Position numbers and translations under genes: made by a program. From the NCBI GenBank assembly GCA_964569425.1, contig CAZMVD010000058.1, positions 1 through 23,736 of the forward strand: a DNA stretch of 23,736 nucleotides. The letters are read 5' to 3'. This document shows positions 14,678 through 23,005 of this stretch, piece by piece; the first letter of the stretch is position 1, and each line of letters begins with the position of its first letter. Source of the stretch: JACQXM01 sp964569425 (GTDB taxonomy: Bacteria; Planctomycetota; Phycisphaerae; UBA1845). The notes under the pieces were generated by a model. It searched no databases. It had not been told where the DNA came from and saw only the letters and a program-made list of their open reading frames with translations.

Positions 14678-16555
14678 TCATCGCTGGCGCGGCGGAGACC
14701 ACAGCATCTTGCGGAACGTCTCAATCTCCGGGTGAATCTTGTCCACCGACAGAAACCGCTCACGCAGATTCCCCTCGGCGTCAACCACCACCACCGAGGT
14801 CGTCGTACCCGCCGCCGGAAACTTCACGCCGCTCTTGCCCGCCTTGCGCGGTTCGCGGCAGTCCCGCTTGAAGTTGATGTCGGCGATCATCCCGTCCACC
14901 GCGAAGGTAACCATCGGACGCTCCACCTGGTTCGGATCGTCCCACGCCGGTACGGCCGTTCGTTCCTCGTGGCGCATCGCCTGGCCAATGCCGAACCGCC
15001 CCCGGCCCCGTACCCAGATCCCTTCAAACCACCGGAACAGTTCGATGGTGACCTCTTCCTTTCGCTCGTCGCTCGATGCCAGGAAATACCCCATGATCGG
15101 CGGAATCGTGATCGGCTCCGTCGGCTCCGACCACGCGCCCGCCACCCAGATCACTTGCGCGTTGCTCTTGTCACGAAACAGCAGCGGCTCCCCGGCGCGC
15201 CGATTGAACAACAGCACCCGCATCCGATACTGGTACGTCTTGCCCGGCACCAGGCTCCCCGGGGAAGCGTCGTGCGCCCAGAGCTGCTGCCGCGGCTGCC
15301 ATTCGCGCTTGGGCAGCTCTTCGACCGGGGTACCTGGGACAGCACCACGCGGCCCCCCGCGCCGTTCTTCTCGCTCCTTGTCCGCACGCTTCTGATCCGC
15401 CTGTTGCATGATCCGTTGGGCGCGATCCTTTTGCGCGCGCGTCGCCGTCGGCTTGCTGAATGCCTCGACGCACATGTTGTACGCGTCAACGCACTGCCCC
15501 GGCGTTTGGGCTCGTTTCAGGAGTGCCTCGGCTTCGTTGAGCGCCAGTTCCACCGGATCCCCCGCGGGCTGCGTAGCTCCCGGCTGTTCCTCCGTCACCG
15601 CCGGCGCCGCATCCAGCCCGTAGCGGTCGTAGGGGATTTCCGCCGGTGCCTGCGGGCTGAGGAAATCGTCGTCCTGCAACAGAAGTTCACGATAGGGCGT
15701 CAATGTCGGAAAACGCCATTCGTTCCCGTTCTTGCGCGGCGGCATGAATGGCCGAATCAGATCCAGTTGGTTCTTCGGTTCCGCTACCTGATCATAAAAC
15801 CGGTTGACCCGGCTCTGATCCTCAATCGGCACGACCGTGTCCTTCCCGCGCTGCTCCAGGCTGATCGTGGGCGGCTCAGGCAAGACGACCGATGGCCACG
15901 GCGCAATCGTCTCCCAGTCTTCGTCCGACCAGCTCCCGTCCCGCCGCTGCGCTCGACGCTGCAACTCCACCGGGCCGAACACCACCTCGCGCCGGGCCTC
16001 GCCATACGCCGCCGCCTGAAGGACCTCCTGCTGCTTGCGGTCGAACAACGCGGAAACCGTCACCCAGTCGCATTCCGGGTAACTCACCGTCGGGTTCTGA
16101 GGGTCGCCCATCGCAAGTTCAAAGGTCGTTCTGCCGAACGTGGCCGTCGGCTTGGGCAGCGGCAGGACCTCGGTCAGCCGCGCATCGCCTTCGATGACCG
16201 ACGGCGGATCGATGATCGGCGCCTCCGGACCCCGCGGCGCTCCCGCCGCAAGCGCCCGCGCAAGCTGCCCCGCTGCGAATGGGTTCAACGTCGAAGCGAA
16301 TTCCGGAAACACCGGCGGCGGAATCTCCACCCTCGGCTGGGCCGTCCGAATGCGCTCCCGCACCGCGTTTGCCTTGTCCGCCACCCGCGCGTCGATGTTC
16401 CGCGGGCTCACCGCTTCCGACGCCCCGTCAAGCTGCATTTGGTTGGGCGAACCGACCAGATAGACCACCACCACACCCACCAGCAACACCCCCGCCAGTC
16501 CGACAACCGCCTTCTCAAGGTGCCGTTCGACAGGCCCCACCAGCTGTTTTGCCAT
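14678..16555 (-). CDS. Large membrane-anchored protein in the PilP position of the pilus cluster
   Basis: The 625-aa product is not one I recognise by sequence. It has one N-terminal membrane segment (about 16-36) with a short cytoplasmic N-terminus, so most of it should be periplasmic. A proline-rich linker (75-130) and a first folded region (about 135-300) follow. Next is a helical charged stretch (335-400, with AQKDRAQRIMQQADQKRADK), then a beta-rich C-terminal region (430-610) containing PGKTYQYRMRVLLFN (437-451), which resembles a fibronectin-III strand pair. It occupies the place of pilP between the PilO-like gene (109 bases upstream) and the secretin gene (191 bases downstream). PilP normally links PilNO to the secretin, but it is a small lipoprotein, so equivalence is positional inference. 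The ATG at 16555 follows GGAG. Confidence 0.7.
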   Translation of the reverse strand: MAKQLVGPVERHLEKAVVGLAGVLLVGVVVVYLVGSPNQMQLDGASEAVSPRNIDARVADKANAVRERIRTAQPRVEIPPPVFPEFASTLNPFAAGQLARALAAGAPRGPEAPIIDPPSVIEGDARLTEVLPLPKPTATFGRTTFELAMGDPQNPTVSYPECDWVTVSALFDRKQQEVLQAAAYGEARREVVFGPVELQRRAQRRDGSWSDEDWETIAPWPSVVLPEPPTISLEQRGKDTVVPIEDQSRVNRFYDQVAEPKNQLDLIRPFMPPRKNGNEWRFPTLTPYRELLLQDDDFLSPQAPAEIPYDRYGLDAAPAVTEEQPGATQPAGDPVELALNEAEALLKRAQTPGQCVDAYNMCVEAFSKPTATRAQKDRAQRIMQQADQKRADKEREERRGGPRGAVPGTPVEELPKREWQPRQQLWAHDASPGSLVPGKTYQYRMRVLLFNRRAGEPLLFRDKSNAQVIWVAGAWSEPTEPITIPPIMGYFLASSDERKEEVTIELFRWFEGIWVRGRGRFGIGQAMRHEERTAVPAWDDPNQVERPMVTFAVDGMIADINFKRDCREPRKAGKSGVKFPAAGTTTSVVVVDAEGNLRERFLSVDKIHPEIETFRKMLWSPPRQR

Positions 16556-16664
16556 CTGTGCGTCTCCAACGAGGCCCAAACGCCGGAATCACCCCACCGG
16601 GTGGGAACCAATGCCCACCGTCTGTCCCCGGTGCCGAAAACCGCCCCTCACCGCCGTCCCCGCC

Positions 16665-17918
16665 CTATCCCCTCGGAGGACAGGGAATTTGGTCCCGCTC
16701 ACAAACTTCCGTCGGCATCCACCGGCGGAAGTATTCCCCCAGCATGACCGTCTCGAAGTCAAGCACCACGTTCACGGTCGGACCGTCCCCATAAATCTTC
16801 CCGCTCATGTCCCGATTGACCGGAACCGGCTTGTACGCCACACGCACCAGCGTATGAAAACTGTCCGTCGAAAGCTTCTCCACCAGCCGCGAAATCTCAC
16901 GCTGGTCCATGATCAGCCGTAGCGTGAACTGCAATACCTCATAATGCTCGCTCTGTCCCGTGCCCGTAAAGGTGGAATCCGCCGTCCCGGGGGGAAGCGC
17001 CTCCGTGAACTCACCCGGCTTGGCGCCCGCGTACAACGAATCGCCCCGCGGGGGTACGTAGTTCCGCGAAATACGAACCGAGACAACCTCCTTGACCGGC
17101 ATCATTCCCACCCAGCGGTCCTCATCACGCTCCAACGCCGCTTCCGCCGCCTCGTTGTTCAGCGCCGCGATGGCTTCCACCACGTCCTTTTGAATCCAGT
17201 AGTTCAGTTGCGCCCGCCAGCACTCATCCGGATACGGTGCATCGATGGTTCCCGTCTCCCTCATCGCCGGGTCGAAATCCAGACTGCTCACCGGTCGCGC
17301 CACCCCCGGGCGCGCCGAGGTCGTCTCCGCCACTTCAAAAGGCTGCAAATAACAGTACAGCCGTTGCGCCGCCGCCAGATCAGCCCGCGCCTTGGGGTCC
17401 AGCCGGGCCCCCGCACGCGTCAGCACACCCGCGGCCGTCCGGGCCGGACCCGTACCCGCCTGCCCCGTTTCCTCCGCGCGGCGAAGTTCGTTCGTGATCC
17501 GCTCGCGCATCGTCTCGACCTCGCCCGGCGTGGCCGGCTGCCCCCCCCGCAGCAACTTGACCAGCTCCTGCATCGCCACCCCGTACTGCCGCCGGAACTG
17601 CCGCCGCGTTTCGTCGGTGCTCTCAGGAAAAACCTTGTCGACCAGCGGCTTGTGGCGCGCGTGCAGCTCCACCCCACGCGCCACCACGCGGTCCCGGTCT
17701 TCCACGATTCGCGCCACCCGCTCTTCTTCCGCCTGAATCGAACGCAGGTTCACCGGATTGTTCTGCAGCGAATCCAGCCCGCTGTACAGCCCCTTGGCCT
17801 GTTCCATCGACTGCACCACGCGCGGCATGGCCTGCAGGCCGGTCACGATCAGTGCGACACCAGCCGCCGCCGCCGCGGCGCAACCCAGGAGGAATCCATG
17901 TCGTCGCAGAAAATCCAT
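16665..17918 (-). CDS. PilO/GspM-like inner-membrane protein (inferred)
   Basis: The 417-aa product has one N-terminal membrane segment (about 8-30) after a short basic N-terminus. A helical, coiled-coil-like region follows (about 50-160, with EEERVARIVEDRDRVVARG), and the C-terminal region (about 310-405) alternates strands and helices: YEVLQFTLRLIMDQREISRLVEKL, split here at residue level as LQFTLRLIMDQ and ISRLVEKL. This short tail, one anchor, coiled coil and ferredoxin-like end is the plan of PilO and GspM, though the middle (165-310) is much larger than usual. The gene lies 68 bases after the PilM/PilN fusion. The ATG at 17918 follows TAGGAG. The assignment rests on layout and position, not on a clear motif. 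Confidence 0.65.
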   Translation of the reverse strand: MDFLRRHGFLLGCAAAAAAGVALIVTGLQAMPRVVQSMEQAKGLYSGLDSLQNNPVNLRSIQAEEERVARIVEDRDRVVARGVELHARHKPLVDKVFPESTDETRRQFRRQYGVAMQELVKLLRGGQPATPGEVETMRERITNELRRAEETGQAGTGPARTAAGVLTRAGARLDPKARADLAAAQRLYCYLQPFEVAETTSARPGVARPVSSLDFDPAMRETGTIDAPYPDECWRAQLNYWIQKDVVEAIAALNNEAAEAALERDEDRWVGMMPVKEVVSVRISRNYVPPRGDSLYAGAKPGEFTEALPPGTADSTFTGTGQSEHYEVLQFTLRLIMDQREISRLVEKLSTDSFHTLVRVAYKPVPVNRDMSGKIYGDGPTVNVVLDFETVMLGEYFRRWMPTEVCERDQIPCPPRG

Positions 17919-17986
17919 AAACCGATCGCTCCTACCGATGCCCGGTCAAGAGTTCAACGCCCGGTTTGCCACCGCGCCCGGGCTCC

Positions 17987-20014
17987 TCATCCGCCATCGT
18001 CGCCTTGCTCTTCCTCGGTGTTGCTTTCCTCGTCCGCTGAATCGTCCTCCAGAAGCTCCGGGGGAATGTCATGCGGTACGAGGTCGACAAAGATCTCAAA
18101 CTGATAATCACTGTCCCGCGCTTCGTCGGTCAGCGGGTCCAGCAAGTCCGTAGAGGTGGCGCTGCTCGCCGCCCCCCCGGGAAACGCGCCCGGGCGTCCC
18201 GTACCCCCGCGCAGGTCCAGCTTCCCGCCGGTGAACATCGCAATCCGGTCAAAATAAAATCCCGCCCCCGCCCGACGACCGTTCTTCCGCAGCGCTTCCA
18301 TGAACGTCTCGTTCACAAACCGCGCCGCGCCCTGGTTCGGCGTAATGCAGTTGATCTTCAACCAGATGCCTTCCAGTGGTTGGTCCATCGCATGCAACGG
18401 CGGCGGCATCGCCACCACGCTCGGCCAATCCAGCTCGTGCAGGTTCGGCTCGTACTGCATATCCAGCAGATCGATCCAGATTTGCCGCCGCTCCGGGCGC
18501 GGAACCGCTTTCAGCGCTCTTACGTACGCCTCCACGTTGTTCCGCTGGTCCACAGCGATGCCCGGATCCGGCAGCGAATCATGCACCGCCTGCATCACCG
18601 CCGGTATGATCGCCTTATGCTTCTGCAGTTGAACCAGGTTCTCCGCCTGTTCGCGCTCCGGCGCTCCCTTGGTTCGAAGTTTGTCCGCCTCGCTCCGCAG
18701 AAGTTTGCCCGCCGCCTGCACGCTCGCCGCTTTCGCCAGGTCGGAAAGACTCGGCGAAGGTCCGTTGTCGATGATCCGCGCGGCCTCATCAAGCTGCGAT
18801 ACCGAGACCCGGCCCACTTCTTCCACCCCCGCCGCCAGCGCCCGCATGTCCGACGTCTGCCGGAACCACACCACCGCACCCGCCGCCACCAGGCACGCCG
18901 CCGCCGCCGCGAACGCCGGCCGCTTCTTGCGCCACACCGCCTGTTTCGCCAGCTCCGTCGGCAGCAGGTTGCTCGTGACCTTCGTCAGGTCCAGTCCCTG
19001 CAGCGCCAGCCCGTACGAAACGAACAGGCTCGGAAACTCGCTCTTCAGCGTCTCCGCCTGCGTTCCTTCAACCACCCCCGCCTTCTTGAACGACGAGGGC
19101 GTCTGTACGTCCATCCCCAGATTCTGTTCCAGGTACTTCTGCAAGCCCGGCAGTTTGAACGCGTTGCCCACCCCCACCACGCGCTCAATCTCCGCGTCGC
19201 GATGGGTCGACGAATAGAACCCGATCGAACGCTGCAACTCCTGCACCAGATCCGCAAACACCGGACGCATCGCCTGAAAAATCTGACGACGATACTTGCT
19301 CGTCTCCGCCGTGCGCTTCAGGCTTTCCGCCTTCGCGAAGGAGAGCTTGAACGCCTTGACCAGCGCCTCGGTGAAATGGTTCCCGCCCAGCGGAATCGTT
19401 CGCGTCCACAGGCTGTTCGGCGTGCCGATGATCAGGTCGGTGTTCTCCGCCCCGATGTCCAGCAGCACCGTCGTATCCTTCCCCAGTAGCCCGTCGAATT
19501 GCGCCGCGTTATATACCGCCAGCGGAACCGACTGCACCGCCGCCGGCTCCACCGAGACCTGCTCAAAGTGCAGCAGATGCTCGCGCAAAAGCTCGCGCTT
19601 CATCGCAAAGATGCCCACCTCAATATCCGGCAACCCCTCCTGCTGAAACGTCTGGTAGTCCCAGATCACCTCGTCCATGTCGAACGGAATCTGCTGGTCA
19701 GCTTCGTAACGGACGATGTCGGGGATTCGCTTCGGGGCCACCGGCGGAAGCTTCGTAAACCGCGCCAGCGTGTGCTGGCCCGGAACGCTTACGACCACGC
19801 GGTCCTTGGAAATGTCGTTGTGAGAAAGGAACTTTTCCAGCGCCGCCGCGATCAGCTCATGCCGATCAGCGTCGGGCTGCGAAAGGATCTTCGCGTGCTC
19901 GATATAGTCATGCGCCAGCAGCTCGATCTTTCCCTCGGCGCCGGCCCGCAACCGGACGGCCTTGAGAGCACACCGTCCAACGTCGATTCCCCAGACAGCT
20001 TGTGCCGTCGCCAT
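17987..20014 (-). CDS. pilM: PilM fused to a PilN-like membrane region
   Basis: Residues 1-345 are a PilM actin-like ATPase fold: VWGIDVGRCALKAV (7-20) is the first phosphate loop, VVVSVPGQ (73-80), YEADQQIPF (103-111), VLLDIGAENTDLII (183-196) the second phosphate loop, and VVGVGNAFKLPGL (279-291). SNLLPTEL (348-355) is the sequence that normally opens PilN. It is followed by a basic stretch and a membrane segment (367-384). The remaining periplasmic part (385-675) has a helical stretch and a strand-helix region ending in FEIFVDLVPHD, like PilN/GspL periplasmic domains. The tail (656-675) is acidic. PilM usually binds PilN's cytoplasmic tail; here both are one 675-aa chain. The ATG at 20014 follows GGGAGGAAA. 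It is the first gene of the cluster. Confidence 0.88.
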   Translation of the reverse strand: MATAQAVWGIDVGRCALKAVRLRAGAEGKIELLAHDYIEHAKILSQPDADRHELIAAALEKFLSHNDISKDRVVVSVPGQHTLARFTKLPPVAPKRIPDIVRYEADQQIPFDMDEVIWDYQTFQQEGLPDIEVGIFAMKRELLREHLLHFEQVSVEPAAVQSVPLAVYNAAQFDGLLGKDTTVLLDIGAENTDLIIGTPNSLWTRTIPLGGNHFTEALVKAFKLSFAKAESLKRTAETSKYRRQIFQAMRPVFADLVQELQRSIGFYSSTHRDAEIERVVGVGNAFKLPGLQKYLEQNLGMDVQTPSSFKKAGVVEGTQAETLKSEFPSLFVSYGLALQGLDLTKVTSNLLPTELAKQAVWRKKRPAFAAAAACLVAAGAVVWFRQTSDMRALAAGVEEVGRVSVSQLDEAARIIDNGPSPSLSDLAKAASVQAAGKLLRSEADKLRTKGAPEREQAENLVQLQKHKAIIPAVMQAVHDSLPDPGIAVDQRNNVEAYVRALKAVPRPERRQIWIDLLDMQYEPNLHELDWPSVVAMPPPLHAMDQPLEGIWLKINCITPNQGAARFVNETFMEALRKNGRRAGAGFYFDRIAMFTGGKLDLRGGTGRPGAFPGGAASSATSTDLLDPLTDEARDSDYQFEIFVDLVPHDIPPELLEDDSADEESNTEEEQGDDGG

Positions 20015-20133
20015 TGGGCGTTTCCTCCCGGCCTGTCGCAGTGCCCGCCCGCGCTCCGGAAACGGTAGTCCAGGCGCGCCGCCGTTCTAAACTTCCCCTT
20101 TTTCCGGGGACGCTGTGCAGATACAGTTCCCCC

Positions 20134-21771
20134 ATGCCGGGCAAGTATCTACTCCAGACGCTGGGCTGTAAAGTCAATCAGTACGAGTCCCAGCAGCTTC
20201 GCGAAATGCTGCACCAACTCGACTGGTTGCCCGTTCCCGCCGGGGAAGTCCCCGATATCGCCGTCGTCAACACCTGTGCGGTAACGGCCTCCGCCTTGAG
20301 CCAGAGTCGTCAGACCGTGCGCCGACTCACGCGCTACGGATGTTCGGCCGTGTACGTCGTCGGCTGCGGCGCCGCCGCCGATGCCCCGGCCTTCAAACGG
20401 ATCCCCGGCGTGGTCGGTACGTTCGACCACGAAAGCGATGCCTGCGCTGCGCTGCGCGAACATCTTACACACTCTGCCTTCGACCCGGCCGGCAATGCCG
20501 CGCCGCAGCCGAACAACGCCGGCCTCTCTGTCTTGTACCCCTTGCTGCCCCACCGGAAGGAAGGATCGAAGATTCCCCGGCCGGCCGCCGCGCAAGACGC
20601 GATGGCCGTTCCCCTGTCCTTGTCGATTCTTCCGCCCCCGTTATCGGTTGTCAAGCAGGCCGGCCCACTCGTTGACCGCATCGATCACTTCGCAGGCCGC
20701 CAACGCGCCTACCTCAAAATACAGGACGGTTGCGATGCGTTCTGCTCCTACTGCATCATCCCCAGGCTGCGCCCTAACCTCCGTTCCAAACCCGTCGAAG
20801 TGGCCGTCGCCGAAGCCGAATCCTTCGTCCGCGCCGGTTATCGCGAGATCATCGTCACCGGCATATTCCTCGGCGCCTACGGCCGCGATACCGCCGTCCG
20901 CAAGCGCTTCGACTCAGCGATTTCCCCGCTTGCCCGATTGGTCGCCTCCCTCGCGCAGGTCAAGGGCCTGGCGCGCCTCCGCCTTTCCAGTCTCGAACCC
21001 GGCGACGTGGACCAGTCCTTGCTCGATGTGCTCGCCTCTCACCCGGTTTGCGTGCCGCATCTCCATCTACCGCTGCAATCCGGCAGCGCCGAGATCCTGC
21101 GCCGCATGAACCGTCAGTACACCCGCGATGAGTTCCTCGACATGATCGACCGCGTGCGTGCCGTCTTCGATCGGCCCGCCATCTCTACCGACGTCATCGT
21201 CGGCTTCCCCGGTGAAACCGAAGTCGATTTCGAAGCGTCGCTCGCCGTCGCGCGCAGCGTCCCTTTCGTCAAAATCCACGCCTTCCCCTTCAGCCCACGC
21301 GCCGGAACCGCCGCCGCACGCTGGTCGCGCCGGTTCGTTCCCGCCTCGTTAGTCAAGGATCGCATGAACCGATTGGAAGAAGTGGACCGCGCGAGCTCCC
21401 TCGCCTTCCGCCGGCAGCTTGTCGGCGCCGAGGAGCGGGTCATTGTAGAACGCGACCGGCCGTTCGGAATCGAGCCGGCTTCGGCCGGCGCGGAGCCTCT
21501 GTCGCACGGTGATTCGACGAATAACGATAGCACCCCAACGCGCGCGTCAGGATTCGTGAACGCCGGAACTTCCCCGCCCGGCAACGGGCACCTCTACCAC
21601 GGCCGCGCCGACCGCTACTTCCAGGTCCACTTCGAAGCCGCCGATCTCCATCCCGGCGAACTCGTTCCCGTGCGCATCGACCGCGTCACCGCCACCCGCA
21701 CCCACGCAACGGCCCTCCGCCCGCACGGCGCCCGCCTTTCGCTTCCCGTTCTCCAGAACGTCACCCGGTAA
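20134..21771 (+). CDS. mtaB: tRNA methylthiotransferase, MtaB/MiaB family
   Basis: This radical SAM enzyme should add a methylthio group to t6A37 of tRNA using two 4Fe-4S clusters. The 545-aa product has the N-terminal cluster domain (GCKVNQYE with C12, NTCAVT with C48, VVGCGA with C78) and the radical SAM cluster CDAFCSYC (C200, C204 and C207). LPLQSGS (313-319) and VIVGFPGET (354-362) follow, with a C-terminal TRAM-type region (about 428-535). GCKVNQYES is more typical of MtaB than of MiaB. Two stretches look inserted: 118-180, low complexity between the two cluster domains, and about 447-488 within the TRAM region. The usual residues after the cluster (CIIPxxRG) read CIIPRLRP. The start at 20134 was chosen because the family begins MxKYLLQTLGCK; its ribosome binding site is weak. 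It is divergent from pilM. Confidence 0.88.
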   Translation: MPGKYLLQTLGCKVNQYESQQLREMLHQLDWLPVPAGEVPDIAVVNTCAVTASALSQSRQTVRRLTRYGCSAVYVVGCGAAADAPAFKRIPGVVGTFDHESDACAALREHLTHSAFDPAGNAAPQPNNAGLSVLYPLLPHRKEGSKIPRPAAAQDAMAVPLSLSILPPPLSVVKQAGPLVDRIDHFAGRQRAYLKIQDGCDAFCSYCIIPRLRPNLRSKPVEVAVAEAESFVRAGYREIIVTGIFLGAYGRDTAVRKRFDSAISPLARLVASLAQVKGLARLRLSSLEPGDVDQSLLDVLASHPVCVPHLHLPLQSGSAEILRRMNRQYTRDEFLDMIDRVRAVFDRPAISTDVIVGFPGETEVDFEASLAVARSVPFVKIHAFPFSPRAGTAAARWSRRFVPASLVKDRMNRLEEVDRASSLAFRRQLVGAEERVIVERDRPFGIEPASAGAEPLSHGDSTNNDSTPTRASGFVNAGTSPPGNGHLYHGRADRYFQVHFEAADLHPGELVPVRIDRVTATRTHATALRPHGARLSLPVLQNVTR

Positions 21772-21807
21772 GCGGCCCCAGCGTCTCCGCCGCGTCACGC
21801 CCAGTGG

Positions 21808-21827
21808 GGCGGGCGTTCCTGCCCGCC
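21808..21827. repeat. Inverted repeat between convergent genes
   Basis: GGCGGGC (21808-21814) and GCCCGCC (21821-21827) flank a six-base loop. It lies between the convergent mtaB and protease genes. There is no T-run on either strand, so it is either a poor terminator or a dispersed palindromic element. Confidence 0.5.
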
Positions 21828-21885
21828 AAGGATTTCACTCGGGCGACTCTTCCCGCCAGGGAAACGGCCCCTGCGCCCCGCTGCC

Positions 21886-22569
21886 CTAATTCCGCCGCCC
21901 GAACACGATCGAAGCGTAGTACAGCAGCGTCATGATCGCCGTGATCGTCGCCGCCACGTAGGTCATCGCCGCCGCGTTCAGCACCTTGCCCACCACCACG
22001 TCTTCCTGCGGCGTCACAATGCCCTGCTCCACCAGAATCCCCCGCGCCCGGCTCGACGCGTTGAACTCCACCGGCAGGTTGATCAGTTGAAACACCACCA
22101 CCACCCCGAACAACGCCAGCCCGATGATCGCCAGTTGCGTAAACTGAAGCACGACGCCGATGATCACCAGAAAAATCGACAGGTTACTGCCCACCGAGGC
22201 CATCGGCACCAGCCCGTTGCGAAGCACCAGCGGCCCGTACGACGTCGCATCCTGAATGGCATGTCCCACCTCGTGCGCCGCAATCCCCAGCGCCGCCAGC
22301 GAACGCCCGTGATACACGTCCGGGCTCAGCCGCAACATCTTGTGCTTGGGGTCGTAATGGTCGCCCAGAAACGTCTTCACCGGTTCGATGCCCACGCCGC
22401 GCACGCCGTACACGTCCAGAATCCGCTGCGCTGTCTCCGCGCCGGTCAGCCCGCTCCGCGCCGTGTACTTGTTCCCCCGCGCATACGCCGAACTCACCAT
22501 CGCCTGCGCCAGCATCGCCAGCAATATCGCCGGCCCCACGTAGACGAAATACATCGGATCAAAAAACAT
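21886..22569 (-). CDS. YugP-type membrane zinc metallopeptidase
   Basis: The 227-aa product matches the Zn_peptidase_2 (YugP) family. It has an N-terminal membrane segment (about 8-27), then DHYDPKHKMLRLSP (70-83), and the zinc-binding HEVGH (99-103) within AAHEVGHAIQDA. Two hydrophobic segments follow (about 122-163), with the probable third zinc ligand in LPVEFNAS (E168), and a last membrane segment (about 201-223). The active site should face one side of the inner membrane. Substrates are unknown. The ATG at 22569 follows GGGAGGAAC at good spacing; a further 58 open codons upstream look non-coding. It is convergent with mtaB. Confidence 0.9.
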   Translation of the reverse strand: MFFDPMYFVYVGPAILLAMLAQAMVSSAYARGNKYTARSGLTGAETAQRILDVYGVRGVGIEPVKTFLGDHYDPKHKMLRLSPDVYHGRSLAALGIAAHEVGHAIQDATSYGPLVLRNGLVPMASVGSNLSIFLVIIGVVLQFTQLAIIGLALFGVVVVFQLINLPVEFNASSRARGILVEQGIVTPQEDVVVGKVLNAAAMTYVAATITAIMTLLYYASIVFGRRN

Positions 22570-22640
22570 GCCCTGTTCCTCCCTGTCTGCCGTTCCAATT
22601 TGTTCCGAACCCGCCCGCCGTACCCCGGCCGCGCCGTGGC

Positions 22641-22658
22641 ACCGGTTCTCCAACCGGT
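22641..22658. repeat. Perfect inverted repeat, 7-bp stem
   Basis: ACCGGTT (22641-22647) and AACCGGT (22652-22658) flank CTCC. It lies in the probable leader of the protease gene. It may be one copy of a dispersed palindrome. Confidence 0.5.
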
Positions 22659-22770
22659 CAGTCCTGCCCTGGATTATGGCGGGCCCCAGTGCCCTTGCCC
22701 GTTTCCACCACGCCGCGAACTTCCGCCCGCGCGAACCTTCCACCCGCCAGGATGCCTCCTGTAACGACTA

Positions 22771-22779
22771 CTTATACCA
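22771..22779 (-). promoter_or_regulatory. Possible extended -10 promoter of the protease gene
   Basis: On the minus strand TGG is directly followed by TATAAG, an extended -10 element with five of six consensus bases. No good -35 box lies at the right distance. The start would be near 22764, leaving a leader of about 195 bases. Confidence 0.3.
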
Positions 22780-22945
22780 TAGTACGTGATTCATCGAGTA
22801 GAGGATCGGTGCGAATTTGTAATCGGACTCACCCGCTCCCAACGGCCGTCGCGCATCCCGCCTCCCGTACCCCTGCCGCGTCCTAACCTGACCGCCTCGC
22901 TGCCTACTCAAGCTTGACCTCGGCATTTCGACGTTTCAGCGTTCA

Positions 22946-23005
22946 CTCGCCTCTCGCCTCTTGCCTCTCGCCTTCCGAAGACTCATTCGCTATTCGCTAT
23001 TCCCC
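22946..23005. repeat. Low-complexity tandem repeats (CCTCTCG-type and ATTCGCT-type)
   Basis: CTCGC/CCTCT units recur from 22946 to 22972. Then ATTCGCT occurs twice in tandem (22985-22998), followed by a degenerate copy (22999-23005). The stop codon of the surface-protein gene (TAG at 22997-22999 on the minus strand) is inside the second tract. Confidence 0.6.

Larger units (their letters stand above)
22570..22996. other. Intergenic region rich in short repeats
   Basis: No gene is supported. The 427 bases hold an inverted repeat (22641-22658), a possible extended -10 promoter for the protease (22771-22779) and low-complexity tandem repeats near the right end. Confidence 0.5.

Noticed and set aside
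14675..16747. A 690-codon plus-strand frame opposite the PilP-position gene
   Set aside because: Same Arg/His-rich antisense composition; the minus-strand frame has a ribosome binding site, membrane anchor and normal protein composition.
18071..19489. A 472-codon plus-strand frame opposite pilM
   Set aside because: Antisense of a clear PilM domain, with no recognisable product.
22946..23005. CRISPR-like array
   Set aside because: Units are 5-7 bases and contiguous; there are no spacers and no cas genes.
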